DNA of 5,907 nucleotides from assembly GCA_009926525.1 (NCBI GenBank), contig RFOR01000043.1, positions 1 to 5,907 of the forward strand, read 5' to 3'. The translations under genes and the position numbers were made by a program. Within the stretch, counting starts at the first letter, position 1, and the number at the start of each line of letters is the position of its first letter. This document shows positions 5,899 to 5,907 of the stretch, piece by piece. The notes below the pieces were generated by a model. It was not told where the DNA came from. It did no database searches and saw only the letters and a list, made by a program, of their open reading frames with translations. The DNA comes from Methylophilaceae bacterium. Its GTDB lineage: Bacteria; Pseudomonadota; Gammaproteobacteria; Burkholderiales; Methylophilaceae.

Positions 5899-5907
5899 AA
5901 AAGCTTT

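Noticed and set aside
1..5907. CRISPR array, tRNA/rRNA genes, insertion sequence or integrase
   Set aside because: No regularly spaced repeats, cloverleaf-like segments, transposase or recombinase motifs, or terminal inverted repeats were seen. Nearly all the DNA is accounted for by genes.

Overview
This is a gene-dense, ordinary-looking stretch of a Gram-negative chromosome. The visible end of the hypoxanthine phosphoribosyltransferase (a CGMDVYGWWRNLP-type tail), the yqjD/yqjE/yqjK-type gene triad, a TonB-dependent outer-membrane receptor and an FNR/Anr-type palindrome all fit a proteobacterium. My best guess is a betaproteobacterium, possibly of the Methylophilaceae type, with moderate GC. 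This assignment is inference from protein style, not a search result. There are no RNA genes, mobile elements, CRISPR arrays or phage genes.

Left part, plus strand (1-1375). The 3' end of hpt (purine salvage) is followed by a 72-bp gap carrying a near-perfect FNR/Anr/Dnr site, a plausible -10 box and a strong Shine-Dalgarno. Three small membrane-protein genes then follow with almost no spacing: a DUF883 (ElaB/YqjD) protein with a C-terminal anchor, a YqjE-like two-helix protein (phage-holin-3_6/DUF1469 type), and a YqjK-like protein. They look like one transcript, probably made or boosted when oxygen is low.

Centre (1382-4795). A minus-strand gene for an Nramp-superfamily inner-membrane transporter is divergent from a plus-strand gene for a TonB-dependent receptor. 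Their starts are 69 bp apart over a shared AT-rich control region with overlapping small inverted repeats. The transporter keeps the Nramp fold motifs only in altered form (DPSG for DPGN, SPY for MPH), so its ion cannot be assumed to be Mn or Fe. The receptor's ligand is unknown. The arrangement invites the idea of a shared outer- and inner-membrane uptake route, which is unproven.

Right part, minus strand (4803-5898). A 206-residue protein of unknown function has a coiled-coil start, a membrane hairpin and a conserved-looking Cys/His segment. Its gene overlaps by 14 bp the start of a gene for an ASCH-domain protein whose signature GxKxxExR is degenerate. The two are probably co-translated.

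I found no clear-cut new defence or mobile system. The points most worth following are the FNR-type promoter on the small membrane-protein operon, the altered metal site of the Nramp-like protein, and the ASCH plus Cys/His membrane-protein pair.
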